Positions 47,548 to 56,090 are shown, numbered from the stretch's first letter. The stretch: 64,000 nt of DNA from Brevibacillus dissolubilis (GCF_006170445.1 NZ_VCNA01000005.1:186001-250000); one strand, 5' to 3'. Translations and numbers: made by a program. The notes: generated from the letters alone by a model not told the origin.

Positions 47548-48873
47548 TTGATAATTGATCCAAACGTAATTCGTATCGAGTTACGCCAGAACATTCAAGT
47601 CCTATTAGAAGCGAAAGACTGGAAGCGTAAGCAACTGGCAAAAGCTTCTGGTCTAGATCGTGTGACCATCAGCAATATCCTAAACTCTAAACAAACCATG
47701 CAGCTGAATCAATTGGATGCGATCACCCAAGCGTTTGAGTTGCCGCAGGGGCATTTTTATGATTACTTCATTGCAGAATGTTGTAATGATCAAGGAAGGC
47801 TCAGGCCGGGGAAGCTAGGGGAGTTTGTTCTAAAGTGCAGCTTACTGAACAAGCATCGGACGATTGGAATGCTAATGAATGTCTTATTAGAAGATGAAGA
47901 CCAACATAAGATCATTACTATACTTCTAGACATTGCCGAGAAGCTATACCAGACTCCTGAGAAGAAGACCGCATTACCCTACTATGAGAAAATCATTGCC
48001 ATTGATCAGAAACGAGGAGAACGGGTAGCCTTATCTCTTTATCGCCGCTTCATGATCGTAAAGGAACTGGACCTTCGGCAGAAGGGGCGAGAAGCATTCA
48101 TTCAATTTCTTCCCTATCTCAATATACTAAGCCAAGAAGGAAGCGAGAATCTTCTCTTCGATGCATACCGCCAAGTTCTTCTGTATTACGAAATAGTTGA
48201 AGAATGGAAAAGCCTATTGCATCATGCGTATGAGTTTGAGCGGTTATCAAGACGAACCAATGATCGAGTTGCATGGAGTGAGGCTCTCGTTTTCCAGATC
48301 ACAGCATGTATAGGACAGAGGGATTATTTAAAGGCATTGCAGATCATTGAGCAACTTTCACTAATGGGGGATGAATACGAACGTATAGCGGAAGGGAAGA
48401 AGCTCCTGGTACTTATTACGATAGGGCGGGTTCAGCAGATTGAAACTTATCTAGGGTGGGCTAGGTCGAGGGAAGAAAAAGTTCAACTAATTCCAGCAGC
48501 TATAAATAGCTACCTACAACATAAGATGATCAAGGATGCTTCAGTTTTCATGGAGAGCAATGGGGATGATCTAGAAGATGGAATTCATGCAACCGATTAT
48601 GATAAGCAGGGTTTAGTGATGCGACTAATTGAAGCCAGGTCAGAGTATTACTTTGCCACAGGTGATATGTTTCTAGCTTTATTTGACTTGGGCAACTTAA
48701 TTGAGCAATCGTGGAAGCTTGGAAACATCAAACGGATGAAGCAGCTAGCAGAAAAAGTAATCCATTTATTTATGGTTCATCTCAAAATGATGACAACAGT
48801 CTTTGGAAATACGACAAAAGAAAAAGACGTTCCCCCATCCGCCAAGACAAAGGGAACGCCCGATCAAACATGA
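47548..48873 (+). CDS. Second XRE-TPR regulator (RRNPP-like)
   Basis: A 441-aa paralogue of the regulator at 46059. Both begin with an aligned block (IDPNVIRIELRQNIQVLL here; IDYEQLRVELRQKIIDIL there), then an XRE helix-turn-helix (RKQLAKASGLDRVTISNILNSKQ) and the shared ALEL/AFELPQGHFYDYFIAECCN-type end of the DNA-binding part. The remainder is TPR-like helices. I start it at TTG 47548, 11 bases after AGGAGG, because the alignment begins there; GTG 47539 is two bases from the SD. No convincing peptide gene follows, so it may share the first peptide or respond to another. Confidence 0.78.
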   Translation: MIIDPNVIRIELRQNIQVLLEAKDWKRKQLAKASGLDRVTISNILNSKQTMQLNQLDAITQAFELPQGHFYDYFIAECCNDQGRLRPGKLGEFVLKCSLLNKHRTIGMLMNVLLEDEDQHKIITILLDIAEKLYQTPEKKTALPYYEKIIAIDQKRGERVALSLYRRFMIVKELDLRQKGREAFIQFLPYLNILSQEGSENLLFDAYRQVLLYYEIVEEWKSLLHHAYEFERLSRRTNDRVAWSEALVFQITACIGQRDYLKALQIIEQLSLMGDEYERIAEGKKLLVLITIGRVQQIETYLGWARSREEKVQLIPAAINSYLQHKMIKDASVFMESNGDDLEDGIHATDYDKQGLVMRLIEARSEYYFATGDMFLALFDLGNLIEQSWKLGNIKRMKQLAEKVIHLFMVHLKMMTTVFGNTTKEKDVPPSAKTKGTPDQT

Positions 48874-48934
48874 TACATGTACATTGTAACGAGAAACGGT
48901 TAGGCAGGCAATGTACAAATGGAAGCCATCTAAC

Positions 48935-49228
48935 CTAAGCCTGAATCAGATCCGTAATATCAACTCGACCGACTCGACCGGAGTCTTCAAATTTAATTTT
49001 CGCTTGATAAGGATTGTACAGATCGTCGTTAACGAATCCGACAAGGATCCCAGCTCGTCCCCTATGCTTTAACTTTTGAGGGTTGAGGGGCTCGACACGG
49101 TATCTGTTTCCGTGGATCAGCTCTGCCTTACTGACTGTTTCGCCTTTAACCTTACTCGTTACTACTACTCGCCTTATAATTCCATGCTCGTCCTTATAGG
49201 ATCGAATGTCATTAAATCTCATAGTCAT
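48935..49228 (-). CDS. Small conserved-looking protein of unknown function
   Basis: A 97-aa basic, beta-rich soluble protein: RFNDIRSYKDEHGIIRRVVVTSKVKGETVSKAELIHGNRYRVEPLNPQKLKHRGRAGILVGFVNDDLYNPYQAKIKFEDSGRVGRVDITDLIQA is its content in outline, with no signal peptide or helix-turn-helix. The repeated RVEPLNP / AGILVGFV pattern resembles small KOW/SH3-like barrels, which is a guess. ATG has GAGGGGG upstream. Its mRNA leader carries a 19-bp hairpin with a T tail, suggesting regulated expression. It is convergent with the second regulator. Confidence 0.6.
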   Translation of the reverse strand: MTMRFNDIRSYKDEHGIIRRVVVTSKVKGETVSKAELIHGNRYRVEPLNPQKLKHRGRAGILVGFVNDDLYNPYQAKIKFEDSGRVGRVDITDLIQA

Positions 49229-49261
49229 CCCCCTCGCCTTAGTATTTCTATAAAAACAAAA

Positions 49262-49304
49262 ATACCCCCTCTAATTGGAATTATATTCCGATTAGAGGGG
49301 GTAT
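49262..49304 (-). promoter_or_regulatory. Long hairpin in the leader of the 97-aa gene
   Basis: ATACCCCCTCTAAT then GGAA pairs with TTCC then ATTAGAGGGGGTAT: about 19 base pairs with one mismatch and a five-base loop. On the minus strand it is followed by TTTTTGTTTTT, a good intrinsic terminator shape, about 35 bases before the gene's ATG. No other minus-strand gene lies upstream, so it may work as an attenuator. Confidence 0.6.
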
Positions 49305-49378
49305 TGTTTGGTGTATTATGAAGTAAAACGAACGGATATTTATCTGGTAGTCCTATTTAGTTATCTATAGAACGATGA

Positions 49379-49409
49379 CACCATCTCCTGTGTGGGGATG
49401 GTTTTTTTA
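49379..49409 (+). terminator. Plus-strand terminator with no obvious gene
   Basis: ACCATCTCC pairs with GGGGATGGT, followed by seven T. No plus-strand gene ends nearby except the second regulator 500 bases earlier, so an unseen short transcript may end here. The rest of 49410-49670 is AT-rich with no supportable gene. Confidence 0.6.
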
Positions 49410-49670
49410 CATATAGAACACGACTCACGAACGTAGCACTTCGTGTTAAACAAATTCAATAAACACTATGTTCGAGATTAAACACAAACAAATGGACAAA
49501 ACAGGAAATGAATGCGCATGCATACGATAAAAACCGATCCTTTATTAAGAAAAAACAGATATCGTTAGCTCTTGTGCATTTACTAAAATAAAACAACATG
49601 ATATATTCATTTTGTGATTATTATGTTCTTACCATTTAAACAACTCAGAAAATGAACGGGGGTTCTCCTT

Positions 49671-51131
49671 TTGACATCATCGTGGATTCGTAAAATCACC
49701 GCTGCCTCTCTCACCGCCGCCCTTGCTCTTGGCATCACCCTGCCGCTGGCGCAGGCTCCTGCTGTCCAAGCCGTCACGTACGACAGTCAGACGGTTGCAT
49801 TTGGCCCTGGGTTTTCTGAAAATGTCGTGGATGCGTTCGTCCGCTATATCGACGCGGCACAGTTTACGATTGACGGTGCATTTTATGAGATTCGCTATCA
49901 GCCGATTGTAGATGCATTCATCCGCGCCAAAAACCGTGGGGTGCAAATTCGTCTGATCACGGACACCGACTACATCACCAACACCTTCACCCAGCAGCTC
50001 ATCAGCGCCGGAATCGCGGTCAAAGGCGACAACCGCAGCGCCCTGATGCACAACAAATACGCGATCCTCGACGGCAACAAGCTGTGGATGGGTTCGGCCA
50101 ATGTGACCGACACCGACAATGCCAACAACTACGACAACACCATCCTGTGGGAATCCCAGCAGCTGGCCGATATCTACAAGACGGATTTTGAAGAGATGTA
50201 CGTGTACGGACAATTCACCCGCACAGCTTCTCCATCCACCCCGGATCAGCAAAAAGTAAGTGTGAGCACCTCCACCCGCACCATTCCGGTAGAAGTCTAT
50301 TTTGCACCAGAGGATAATCCGATCCAGCAGCTGATCAATCTGGTCAACAATGCGAAATACAATATCTACTTTAATTACTTCAGCTTCACCGATGACAATC
50401 TGCGCCAAGCGATTATCGATGCGAAAAACCGTGGGGTGAACGTCGAGGGGATCTTCGACTCCAGCCAATACGGCTCCAATGGCCCATACGGTGAACTGGC
50501 GTATCTGGCGAATGCCGATATCCCGGTAAGCATTGCAGAGAACCGCTTCAATGGCAAAATGCACAACAAGGTGCTCATCGTCGACAAGGGCTACACCATT
50601 GGCGCTGTGGCAACCGGTTCGTTCAACGCCTCTGCCAATGCCAACGACACCAACAGCGAAAACCTGATGATCATCCGCGACAAAGCGACAGCGGACGCTT
50701 ATTACGATGAGTTCCTGCGCATCCGTGGCGATTATGGTCGCGGTACGGCTTCCATTGACAAAACCACGGTAGGCCTCGGCACGAAGCAGACGGTCAAAGT
50801 CACCCTGCGTGCTCCGTCCACTTATCCGATTAATAAAATCAAGGTGATGGCCCCGCCGAAGTGGCCAGATCCAACTGCGTCCACAGTGACGGCGGTGAAG
50901 AGTGACGGAACGAACGTGTCGGGCAATCTGACGTTCTCCGGCAACTACGTCTATTTCACCAATGCCAATCTGCTGGGCAACCAAAGCGTGACCTTCACGT
51001 TCAACAACTGGACAGCACCAACGATTGCCGGAGACTATACCTGGTACATCGAGACCGTGACCAGCAGCGCGGCTGATATGTATGATTATTTGCCAGTACA
51101 GCTTCAGGCGGCGACAGTGACGGTGCAGTAG
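49671..51131 (+). CDS. Secreted phospholipase D-like protein
   Basis: A 486-aa exported protein with a signal peptide (RKITAASLTAALALGITLPLAQAPAVQA). Two HKD motifs form the PLD active site: H127-N-K129-x4-D134 and H298-N-K300-x4-D305, each with a GSANVT or GSFNAS motif behind. After about residue 370 there is an Ig-like beta extension (TVKVTLRAPSTYPINKI). PLD-superfamily enzymes cut phosphodiesters in lipids or nucleic acids; secreted nuclease and phospholipase roles are both possible. The start is TTG with ACGGGGG upstream; a strong terminator follows. Confidence 0.88.
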   Translation: MTSSWIRKITAASLTAALALGITLPLAQAPAVQAVTYDSQTVAFGPGFSENVVDAFVRYIDAAQFTIDGAFYEIRYQPIVDAFIRAKNRGVQIRLITDTDYITNTFTQQLISAGIAVKGDNRSALMHNKYAILDGNKLWMGSANVTDTDNANNYDNTILWESQQLADIYKTDFEEMYVYGQFTRTASPSTPDQQKVSVSTSTRTIPVEVYFAPEDNPIQQLINLVNNAKYNIYFNYFSFTDDNLRQAIIDAKNRGVNVEGIFDSSQYGSNGPYGELAYLANADIPVSIAENRFNGKMHNKVLIVDKGYTIGAVATGSFNASANANDTNSENLMIIRDKATADAYYDEFLRIRGDYGRGTASIDKTTVGLGTKQTVKVTLRAPSTYPINKIKVMAPPKWPDPTASTVTAVKSDGTNVSGNLTFSGNYVYFTNANLLGNQSVTFTFNNWTAPTIAGDYTWYIETVTSSAADMYDYLPVQLQAATVTVQ

Positions 51132-51148
51132 TATAGACAATAATAGGA

Positions 51149-51182
51149 AGAGCCACTCCAGTTTATGGGGTGGCTTTTTTTG
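51149..51182 (+). terminator. Terminator after the PLD gene
   Basis: AAGAGCCACTCC pairs with GGGGTGGCTTTTTTT. Confidence 0.88.
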
Positions 51183-51212
51183 ACCCTTATTTTATGTACC
51201 AAATCATACATG

Positions 51213-51241
51213 TGTCGAATGTTTTAATGAAGGTATATAAT
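51213..51241 (+). promoter_or_regulatory. Promoter of the bacteriocin-like pair
   Basis: TATAAT at 51236-51241 with a weak -35-like TGTCGA at 51213-51218 (17-base spacer). ACATGT lies just upstream at 51208; a related ACATGTACATTGTA lies just after the second RRNPP-like regulator. Confidence 0.45.
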
Positions 51242-51303
51242 TTTAATTTGAGAGAATGTCATTTAGATACTGAACTTAAGTCAATAGGATGTGACACTTA
51301 ATT

Positions 51304-51957
51304 ATGGTTAATATAAAAAAACTGATCTTATCTTATTTAGCGGTAACAATAATCTGTTTAACTGTTTCATCTTATGTTGGCTCTGCGGCATCAAACATTC
51401 AGAATGTGAAAGAATCAAATGTGGATCAAGGATTTGTCCAAAAAATGAGCCAATATGTAAAGTTAGATAGTAAAAAGAAACGATACTATTTAAGTAATCA
51501 AGCGGTCAACATCCTAACTCAGGAAGAATTAGATCAAGTTTTGCAAATCATAAAAGAAACCAATAGCATTTTGAACCGACATCAAAGCGAATTCATTGTA
51601 AACAATGGAAAGTTCACATACAAGCATCCAGATCAAGGTGGCATGCGGATCTCCACTATTAATACCAAGGCTTATTGGGACTACGATCTTTTTTGGTGGG
51701 GACACCGTTTTTATTTCCATACGAATCTGATTCGGGCTATTAAATCACATCCACTCTATATTGCGGCGGGTGCGGCAATGACCACAGGTACAATTAACGC
51801 GATTCTCACCTCTAGTGGATTACCTGGTTGGATTGCAAACATACTGGTGGCTTGTGGATTATTCACATTAGGAACGATTGTTTATACAGACAGGGGTAGA
51901 GGTGTATATGTCGATGCGTTTCACGGTACGGTAAGGTTCAAAGCGTATTCAGCATAG
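51304..51957 (+). CDS. Exported hydrophobic protein, bacteriocin-like candidate
   Basis: A 217-aa protein with a signal peptide (MVNIKKLILSYLAVTIICLTVSSYVGSAAS). The middle is charged and helical; the C-terminal third has an aromatic stretch YWDYDLFWWGHRFYFHTNLI (119-138) and a long glycine-rich hydrophobic region (AAGAAMTTGTINAILTSSGLPGWIANILVACGLFTLG, about 154-190). This mix of aromatic and amphipathic membrane-active sequence is typical of larger bacteriocins or toxins. The next gene encodes a tiny three-helix membrane protein, as an immunity protein would. More AT-rich than the PLD gene. I do not recognise a family; the toxin role is inference. Confidence 0.55.
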   Translation: MVNIKKLILSYLAVTIICLTVSSYVGSAASNIQNVKESNVDQGFVQKMSQYVKLDSKKKRYYLSNQAVNILTQEELDQVLQIIKETNSILNRHQSEFIVNNGKFTYKHPDQGGMRISTINTKAYWDYDLFWWGHRFYFHTNLIRAIKSHPLYIAAGAAMTTGTINAILTSSGLPGWIANILVACGLFTLGTIVYTDRGRGVYVDAFHGTVRFKAYSA

Positions 51958-51984
51958 GAATCAGTGTGGGGGAGGGAGAAGGAA

Positions 51985-52224
51985 TTGGCTGTTTATCGAT
52001 CAGTTATACACAACATATTAGGTTTTCTCGCTATCATTTTGCTGGGAGAATATCATTTTCATTCAGCTTGGGAAATATCAATTGGCATGACCATCATCGC
52101 ATTATCTGTCATTTTTTGGTCTATAGACTATAAAAGAGCAGAGAAAATGAACAGCTATTTATGGAACGTCCTTTTTCTATATCTCTTCATGGATTTCCTC
52201 ATCATTTGGCAGTTAGTTAATTAG
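51985..52224 (+). CDS. Small three-helix membrane protein, possible immunity protein
   Basis: A 79-aa protein with three hydrophobic segments: VIHNILGFLAIILLGEY, ISIGMTIIALSVIFWSIDY and YLWNVLFLYLFMDFLIIWQLV. It starts at TTG 51985, behind GAGGGAGAAGGA, 27 bases after the preceding stop, so both genes are co-transcribed; the frame open from GTG 51964 runs through that SD. Size, topology and gene order fit an immunity protein for the exported protein upstream. A terminator follows at 52257. Confidence 0.58.
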   Translation: MAVYRSVIHNILGFLAIILLGEYHFHSAWEISIGMTIIALSVIFWSIDYKRAEKMNSYLWNVLFLYLFMDFLIIWQLVN

Positions 52225-52256
52225 CTCGAGAATAGATGTTCAAAAAAACGAATGCA

Positions 52257-52302
52257 AAACATCCATAACAGATGGGAGGACATCTAATATGGATGTTTTT
52301 TC
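52257..52302 (+). terminator. Terminator after the bacteriocin-like pair
   Basis: ACATCCATAACAGATG pairs with CATCTAATATGGATGT, followed by a T run. Confidence 0.82.
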
Positions 52303-52390
52303 TTTCCACTCAGCATACCTTTTCCTTCCATTTTGCTTTAGAATACGAGTTGATAGAACCAACCAACTCGAAGAAAATGGGGGTACCTGG

Positions 52391-53863
52391 ATGAAAAAAT
52401 TTCTCCTGTCGACGCTTGCCTTGCTGCTCATCTCTCTGGGAGTGTTGCCTGCACAGGCGGCTACTGAGCCTGTTATGACTCCGAAAAAGCTTGCGATTTA
52501 TTATGGCTGGCCTTCGCTGGTCAATGATGCGACTACACTTCAGCAGGCGAAGGATACGTTTGGGCAGTTTGACGTCATTGTGTTTGGTGATACGATTGAG
52601 GATACCAGCCACGGTGATCATGCCAACACCCAAGAGATTATTGCCGACCTCAATACCAAGGGCAAAAAAGTCTTCGGCTATGTCGACCTCGGCGTCTCCA
52701 CGCAAAACCTGACCTATGAACAGCTGCAGGCCAAGGTAGACGCCTGGGATGCGATGGGCGTCTATGGAATCTTTTTCGATGATGCAGGCTACGATTATCT
52801 CGTGACCCGTGCTCGGCAGAACACGATGGTCGATTACGCGCACGCCGCAGGTCTCAAAGTGTTCATGAATGCATGGAGGATCGACGACGTACTGGCAGAT
52901 GTGGATGAGACAGGTGCTGCCGTGCCGACCAAGGTAGGTGCCGGTGACTGGTATCTCGCGGAAAGCTGGCTGATCGCAGGCGGCAAGTACACCTCGGTAT
53001 CCAGCTGGGCGACAAAAGCAGACAAGGCCCTTGCCTACCACCGTTCCAAAGGAGTAGAGATTGCAGTTGTTTCGACCAATGTTTCCAGAGGGGCAACCCC
53101 AACGGACAGCACCACCGATCCGTTCAAAATGGCGTGGTGGGCTGCCGCGATGTACGGTTTCCCGTTCCAATGGACAGATTATTCGTACTCCAGCGGCAAC
53201 AACCAGCTCCATGTCTACGCAGATCCGAGTAACAGCTATGGAACCACCTTCACAGGAGATCCGTCCCATCTCAATAACGCCACCGTCAACGAGCGCATGA
53301 CCGATAAAGGTAAAATTCGCGTCAATGGTGATGGCTCGACTACAGGCACAGGTGGATTCGAAGTGGTGACCCTGCCGCCAGGCTATCCGACGATTACCGT
53401 CAACGGGGATGCAAGCGACTGGAGCAGTGTGCAGGCAGCGGCAACAGGCACAACCACCGTAACCACGCTCAAAGCTGCCAATAACGCCACCAACCTCTAT
53501 CTGCTCGTCCAAGGCACAAGCCTCAACGTCAAGGGACAGTTCTATCTCGACACCGACAACAACAACGCGACAGGCTACCTCGCTTCCTACTGGACAGCAG
53601 GCGGTGCCGACTATCTGATAGAGAACAGCTCTCTCTACAAATACACCGGTGCCAACAACAGCTGGTCCTGGCAGTTTGTCACGTCGCTTCCAACCAGCCA
53701 ATACGTGAAAAATGCCACCACAGTGGAAGCCTCCCTCCCGCTCACGACGCTTGGGATTACTAAAGGAAGCACGATCCGCCTCGGCTACATCAAGGCTGAC
53801 TCCCGTACCGAGCGCCTTCCAGCGTCGAATGTAGGCTTGCCCGCTGTGACGCTGCTTCCATAG
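52391..53863 (+). CDS. Secreted TIM-barrel glycosidase-like protein (GH114/spherulin-like)
   Basis: A 490-aa exported protein with a signal peptide (MKKFLLSTLALLLISLGVLPAQAA). Residues about 35-290 look like the TM1410/GH114-type TIM barrel: KLAIYYGWPSL, GKKVFGYVDLG, and MGVYGIFFDDAGYDYL with the acidic pair that is catalytic in this superfamily. After about 335 comes a beta domain (TITVNGDASDWSSV... LYLLVQGTSL... FYLDTDNN... TTVEASLPL) resembling CBM9/DOMON-type carbohydrate binding. Probably degrades an extracellular polysaccharide; substrate unknown. ATG 52391 follows GGGGGTACC. Confidence 0.75.
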   Translation: MKKFLLSTLALLLISLGVLPAQAATEPVMTPKKLAIYYGWPSLVNDATTLQQAKDTFGQFDVIVFGDTIEDTSHGDHANTQEIIADLNTKGKKVFGYVDLGVSTQNLTYEQLQAKVDAWDAMGVYGIFFDDAGYDYLVTRARQNTMVDYAHAAGLKVFMNAWRIDDVLADVDETGAAVPTKVGAGDWYLAESWLIAGGKYTSVSSWATKADKALAYHRSKGVEIAVVSTNVSRGATPTDSTTDPFKMAWWAAAMYGFPFQWTDYSYSSGNNQLHVYADPSNSYGTTFTGDPSHLNNATVNERMTDKGKIRVNGDGSTTGTGGFEVVTLPPGYPTITVNGDASDWSSVQAAATGTTTVTTLKAANNATNLYLLVQGTSLNVKGQFYLDTDNNNATGYLASYWTAGGADYLIENSSLYKYTGANNSWSWQFVTSLPTSQYVKNATTVEASLPLTTLGITKGSTIRLGYIKADSRTERLPASNVGLPAVTLLP

Positions 53864-53965
53864 AAGTGAGACTCGCTTTCGCTTGCAAGAGTAGTAGGAT
53901 TTGCGGGAATGGGCAGCGAAATGAGAAGAGGAATGGCAAACATACAACCTAGGAGGACAACCAAC

Positions 53966-54358
53966 ATGGCAGTGAAAAAACTGGAACACGTGGGCATCAT
54001 GGTTCGCGACATCGAAGCGTCTATTGCTTTTTATACCAATGTGATCGGTATGGAGCTCAAAGGCACGCTTGACCACACCAATGGCGTCATCAAGCTGGCG
54101 TTCCTCGGCTTCAAAGGTCACAACGAAACCGAGCTGGAGCTGATCCAAGGCTACAACTCCGACCTGCCGGAAGAGGGCAAAGTACACCACATCGCCCTCA
54201 CCGTAGACGATCTGGAGGAAGAGATCGAGCGTATCAAAGAGCTGGGCGTCGAGCTGATCGACAGCGAGATCACTACCCTGCCGAACGGCGCACGCTATTT
54301 CTTCTTCCGCGGCCCTGACCGTGAGTGGATCGAGTTTTTCGAGCCTGCACGCGGGTAA
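53966..54358 (+). CDS. VOC/glyoxalase family protein
   Basis: A 130-aa vicinal oxygen chelate protein. Two beta-alpha-beta-beta-beta halves: KKLEHVGIMVRDIEASIAFYTNVIGMEL and KVHHIALTVDDLEEEIERIKELG; metal ligands would be H8, E66-like, H80-like and the final E in EWIEFFEP. It resembles lactoylglutathione lyase-type GloA, but the substrate is not certain. AGGAGGACAACC precedes ATG 53966; the longer frame from 53909 has no SD. Confidence 0.88.
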   Translation: MAVKKLEHVGIMVRDIEASIAFYTNVIGMELKGTLDHTNGVIKLAFLGFKGHNETELELIQGYNSDLPEEGKVHHIALTVDDLEEEIERIKELGVELIDSEITTLPNGARYFFFRGPDREWIEFFEPARG

Positions 54359-54511
54359 GGATTTGGGTAGCACGGTTGCATTTTTCTGACGGCTGGCTTA
54401 TGCTGAAATCATGTGACAATTCTACCCAAACCGATACGTATTCAAACCGATACTTATTCGACAGGAGCGATGAACCGTGGAGGCAATCAGTGTACAGATC
54501 ATCAGTTAATC

Positions 54512-54550
54512 CATGCCCTGATTTGGGGCGTGCAGCTTTTTCTTTTTGAA
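54512..54550 (+). terminator. Weak terminator after the VOC gene
   Basis: ATGCCC and GGGGCGT enclose TGATTT, followed by two T-rich tracts. Confidence 0.5.
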
Positions 54551-54620
54551 AAAAATAGCTGAATAACTGATGATGTACAGGATGCCGGCATTGCTTTCTG
54601 TCTCTTTATTTTTGACGGAA

Positions 54621-54667
54621 GCAAGAGGGCTTCTTTCCGCATGCACTAGTGCGGGGAGGGCCTTTTT
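54621..54667 (+). terminator. Terminator upstream of the MFS gene
   Basis: GAGGGCTT / GAGGGCCTTTTT with inner CCGCA/TGCGG pairs and a T tract. The interval 54359-54747 otherwise holds no supportable gene. Confidence 0.6.
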
Positions 54668-54747
54668 GCTATGCCTGTCAAGTCCATAAAAGCATGACAA
54701 GGCATTCCTGTAAGCCATCGGATCTGACCAAATGGAGGATGCGAACG

Positions 54748-55992
54748 ATGAAATGGCTTACGTGGGATCGTAATTTGCAAGTACGGCTGTTCGGCGAGAT
54801 GCTGATACAGATTTTCTTTTGGATGTTCTTTCCGTTTATGGCGGTGTATTTTTCAAACCAGTATGGCAAAGAGACAGCGGCCTGGATGCTGGCGCTGCCC
54901 TCGGTATTGGGACTGTTTGTAGGTCTCTTAGGGGGCTGGCTGGCCGATCGGATCGGGCGGAAAAAGACGATGATCGCCGGGATGCTGACACAGGGGCTGT
55001 TGTTTGTAATCTTTTGGTTCGCCTCGTCAGCAGGTTCGTGGTGGGAGTATCTGGCGTATGTGGGCATGAGCAGTGCCTACCTGATCTACCTGCCTGCAAG
55101 CCAGGCGATGGTGGCGGATTTGACTGAAGAAGCGGAGCGGCGGAGTGTGTTTGCCGTCTTTTATGCTGCGATGAATGTAAGTATTGTGCTCGGGCCGGTG
55201 CTTGGGGCGTATGTGTTCGAGCATCATCGGCTGTTGGTGACTCTGCTGTGCGGATTGGTGCTGATCGGCTATGCGCTGGTGATCGCTCTTTTTGTCAAAG
55301 AAACACTGCCCGTGCGCCAAAAACAGGAGCAGATGAAGCAACAGCGCGAAAATCCACTGGTGGCACAGTTACGCAGCTATCGTCTGATTTTCCTCGATAA
55401 GCCGTTTGCCGTCTATCTGTTGGCGAGTAGCCTAATCGCGGTCGTCTATATGCAGACCAGCCTGTACATGGCGGTATATGTCAGAGAAAATGTCCCGGTG
55501 CAGACGCTGTTCTCGTGGGCAGATGGCACGTTCACACTAGGTGGGACAGAGGTGTATGGCTGGATGATGGGCGAGAACGGGATACTGGTCATCACCTGCA
55601 CGATGCTTGTGACCAGGTGGTTTCGGAACTGGAGTGACCGCAATGCCTTGATGCTGTCCGCGTGTCTGATTGGCACGGCGATGTTTGCGATGTCGTTTAC
55701 TGCCAATGTCTGGATGCTGTTTGCTTTCATGGCGGTATTTACGCTGGGAGAGCTGATTCGCACACCTGTTGCACAGAGCTTTGTGAGCAAGTATGCACCT
55801 GCTGATCTGCGAGGACAGTACATGGGAGCGTCCAATCTCCAATTTACGTTGGGCAAATTTTTTGCTCCGTTGATCATCGGATTGGCCGGGACACTGCCGC
55901 CTGTTGGAGTATTTGGGGCGGTGCTTGTCTGCGCCTTGGTGAGTGCAGGGCTGTTTGCCTGGCTTTTTTCCATGATTGCCAGACAAAAATGA
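54748..55992 (+). CDS. Major facilitator superfamily transporter
   Basis: A 414-aa integral membrane protein with about 12 helices. The MFS signature between helices 2 and 3 is GGWLADRIGRKKTM; the second half has LGELIRTPVAQSFVSKYAP between helices 10 and 11. It resembles the MdtG/YttB class of multidrug exporters, but the substrate cannot be read from sequence. ATG 54748 has GGAGG nine bases upstream; the frame opens earlier inside the terminator-like hairpin. Single gene with terminators on both sides. Confidence 0.9.
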   Translation: MKWLTWDRNLQVRLFGEMLIQIFFWMFFPFMAVYFSNQYGKETAAWMLALPSVLGLFVGLLGGWLADRIGRKKTMIAGMLTQGLLFVIFWFASSAGSWWEYLAYVGMSSAYLIYLPASQAMVADLTEEAERRSVFAVFYAAMNVSIVLGPVLGAYVFEHHRLLVTLLCGLVLIGYALVIALFVKETLPVRQKQEQMKQQRENPLVAQLRSYRLIFLDKPFAVYLLASSLIAVVYMQTSLYMAVYVRENVPVQTLFSWADGTFTLGGTEVYGWMMGENGILVITCTMLVTRWFRNWSDRNALMLSACLIGTAMFAMSFTANVWMLFAFMAVFTLGELIRTPVAQSFVSKYAPADLRGQYMGASNLQFTLGKFFAPLIIGLAGTLPPVGVFGAVLVCALVSAGLFAWLFSMIARQK

Positions 55993-56090
55993 ATGCAACC
56001 AAACATTTGAATATTTATCATCTGTCCAAAATGCGATAGAGTAGGGAGAAAGATGGGTTCGTCATTTTTTGCACGAAGCAGGTGATTTTT

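Noticed and set aside
48870-48938. 22-codon frame overlapping the stop of the second regulator (ATGA)
   Set aside because: No SD, no hydrophobic signal stretch, and many charged residues and cysteines, so it does not look like a pheromone precursor.
49677-51140. 487-codon frame opposite the PLD gene
   Set aside because: The PLD frame has two HKD motifs and a signal peptide; the antisense frame has no recognisable domain.
52310-54373. 687-codon frame opposite the TIM-barrel and VOC genes
   Set aside because: It spans two well-supported plus-strand genes and a terminator region, and shows no domain.
54469-54561. 30-codon frame ending in a Phe/Leu-rich tail
   Set aside because: The SD touches the start codon and the frame runs through a terminator-like hairpin.
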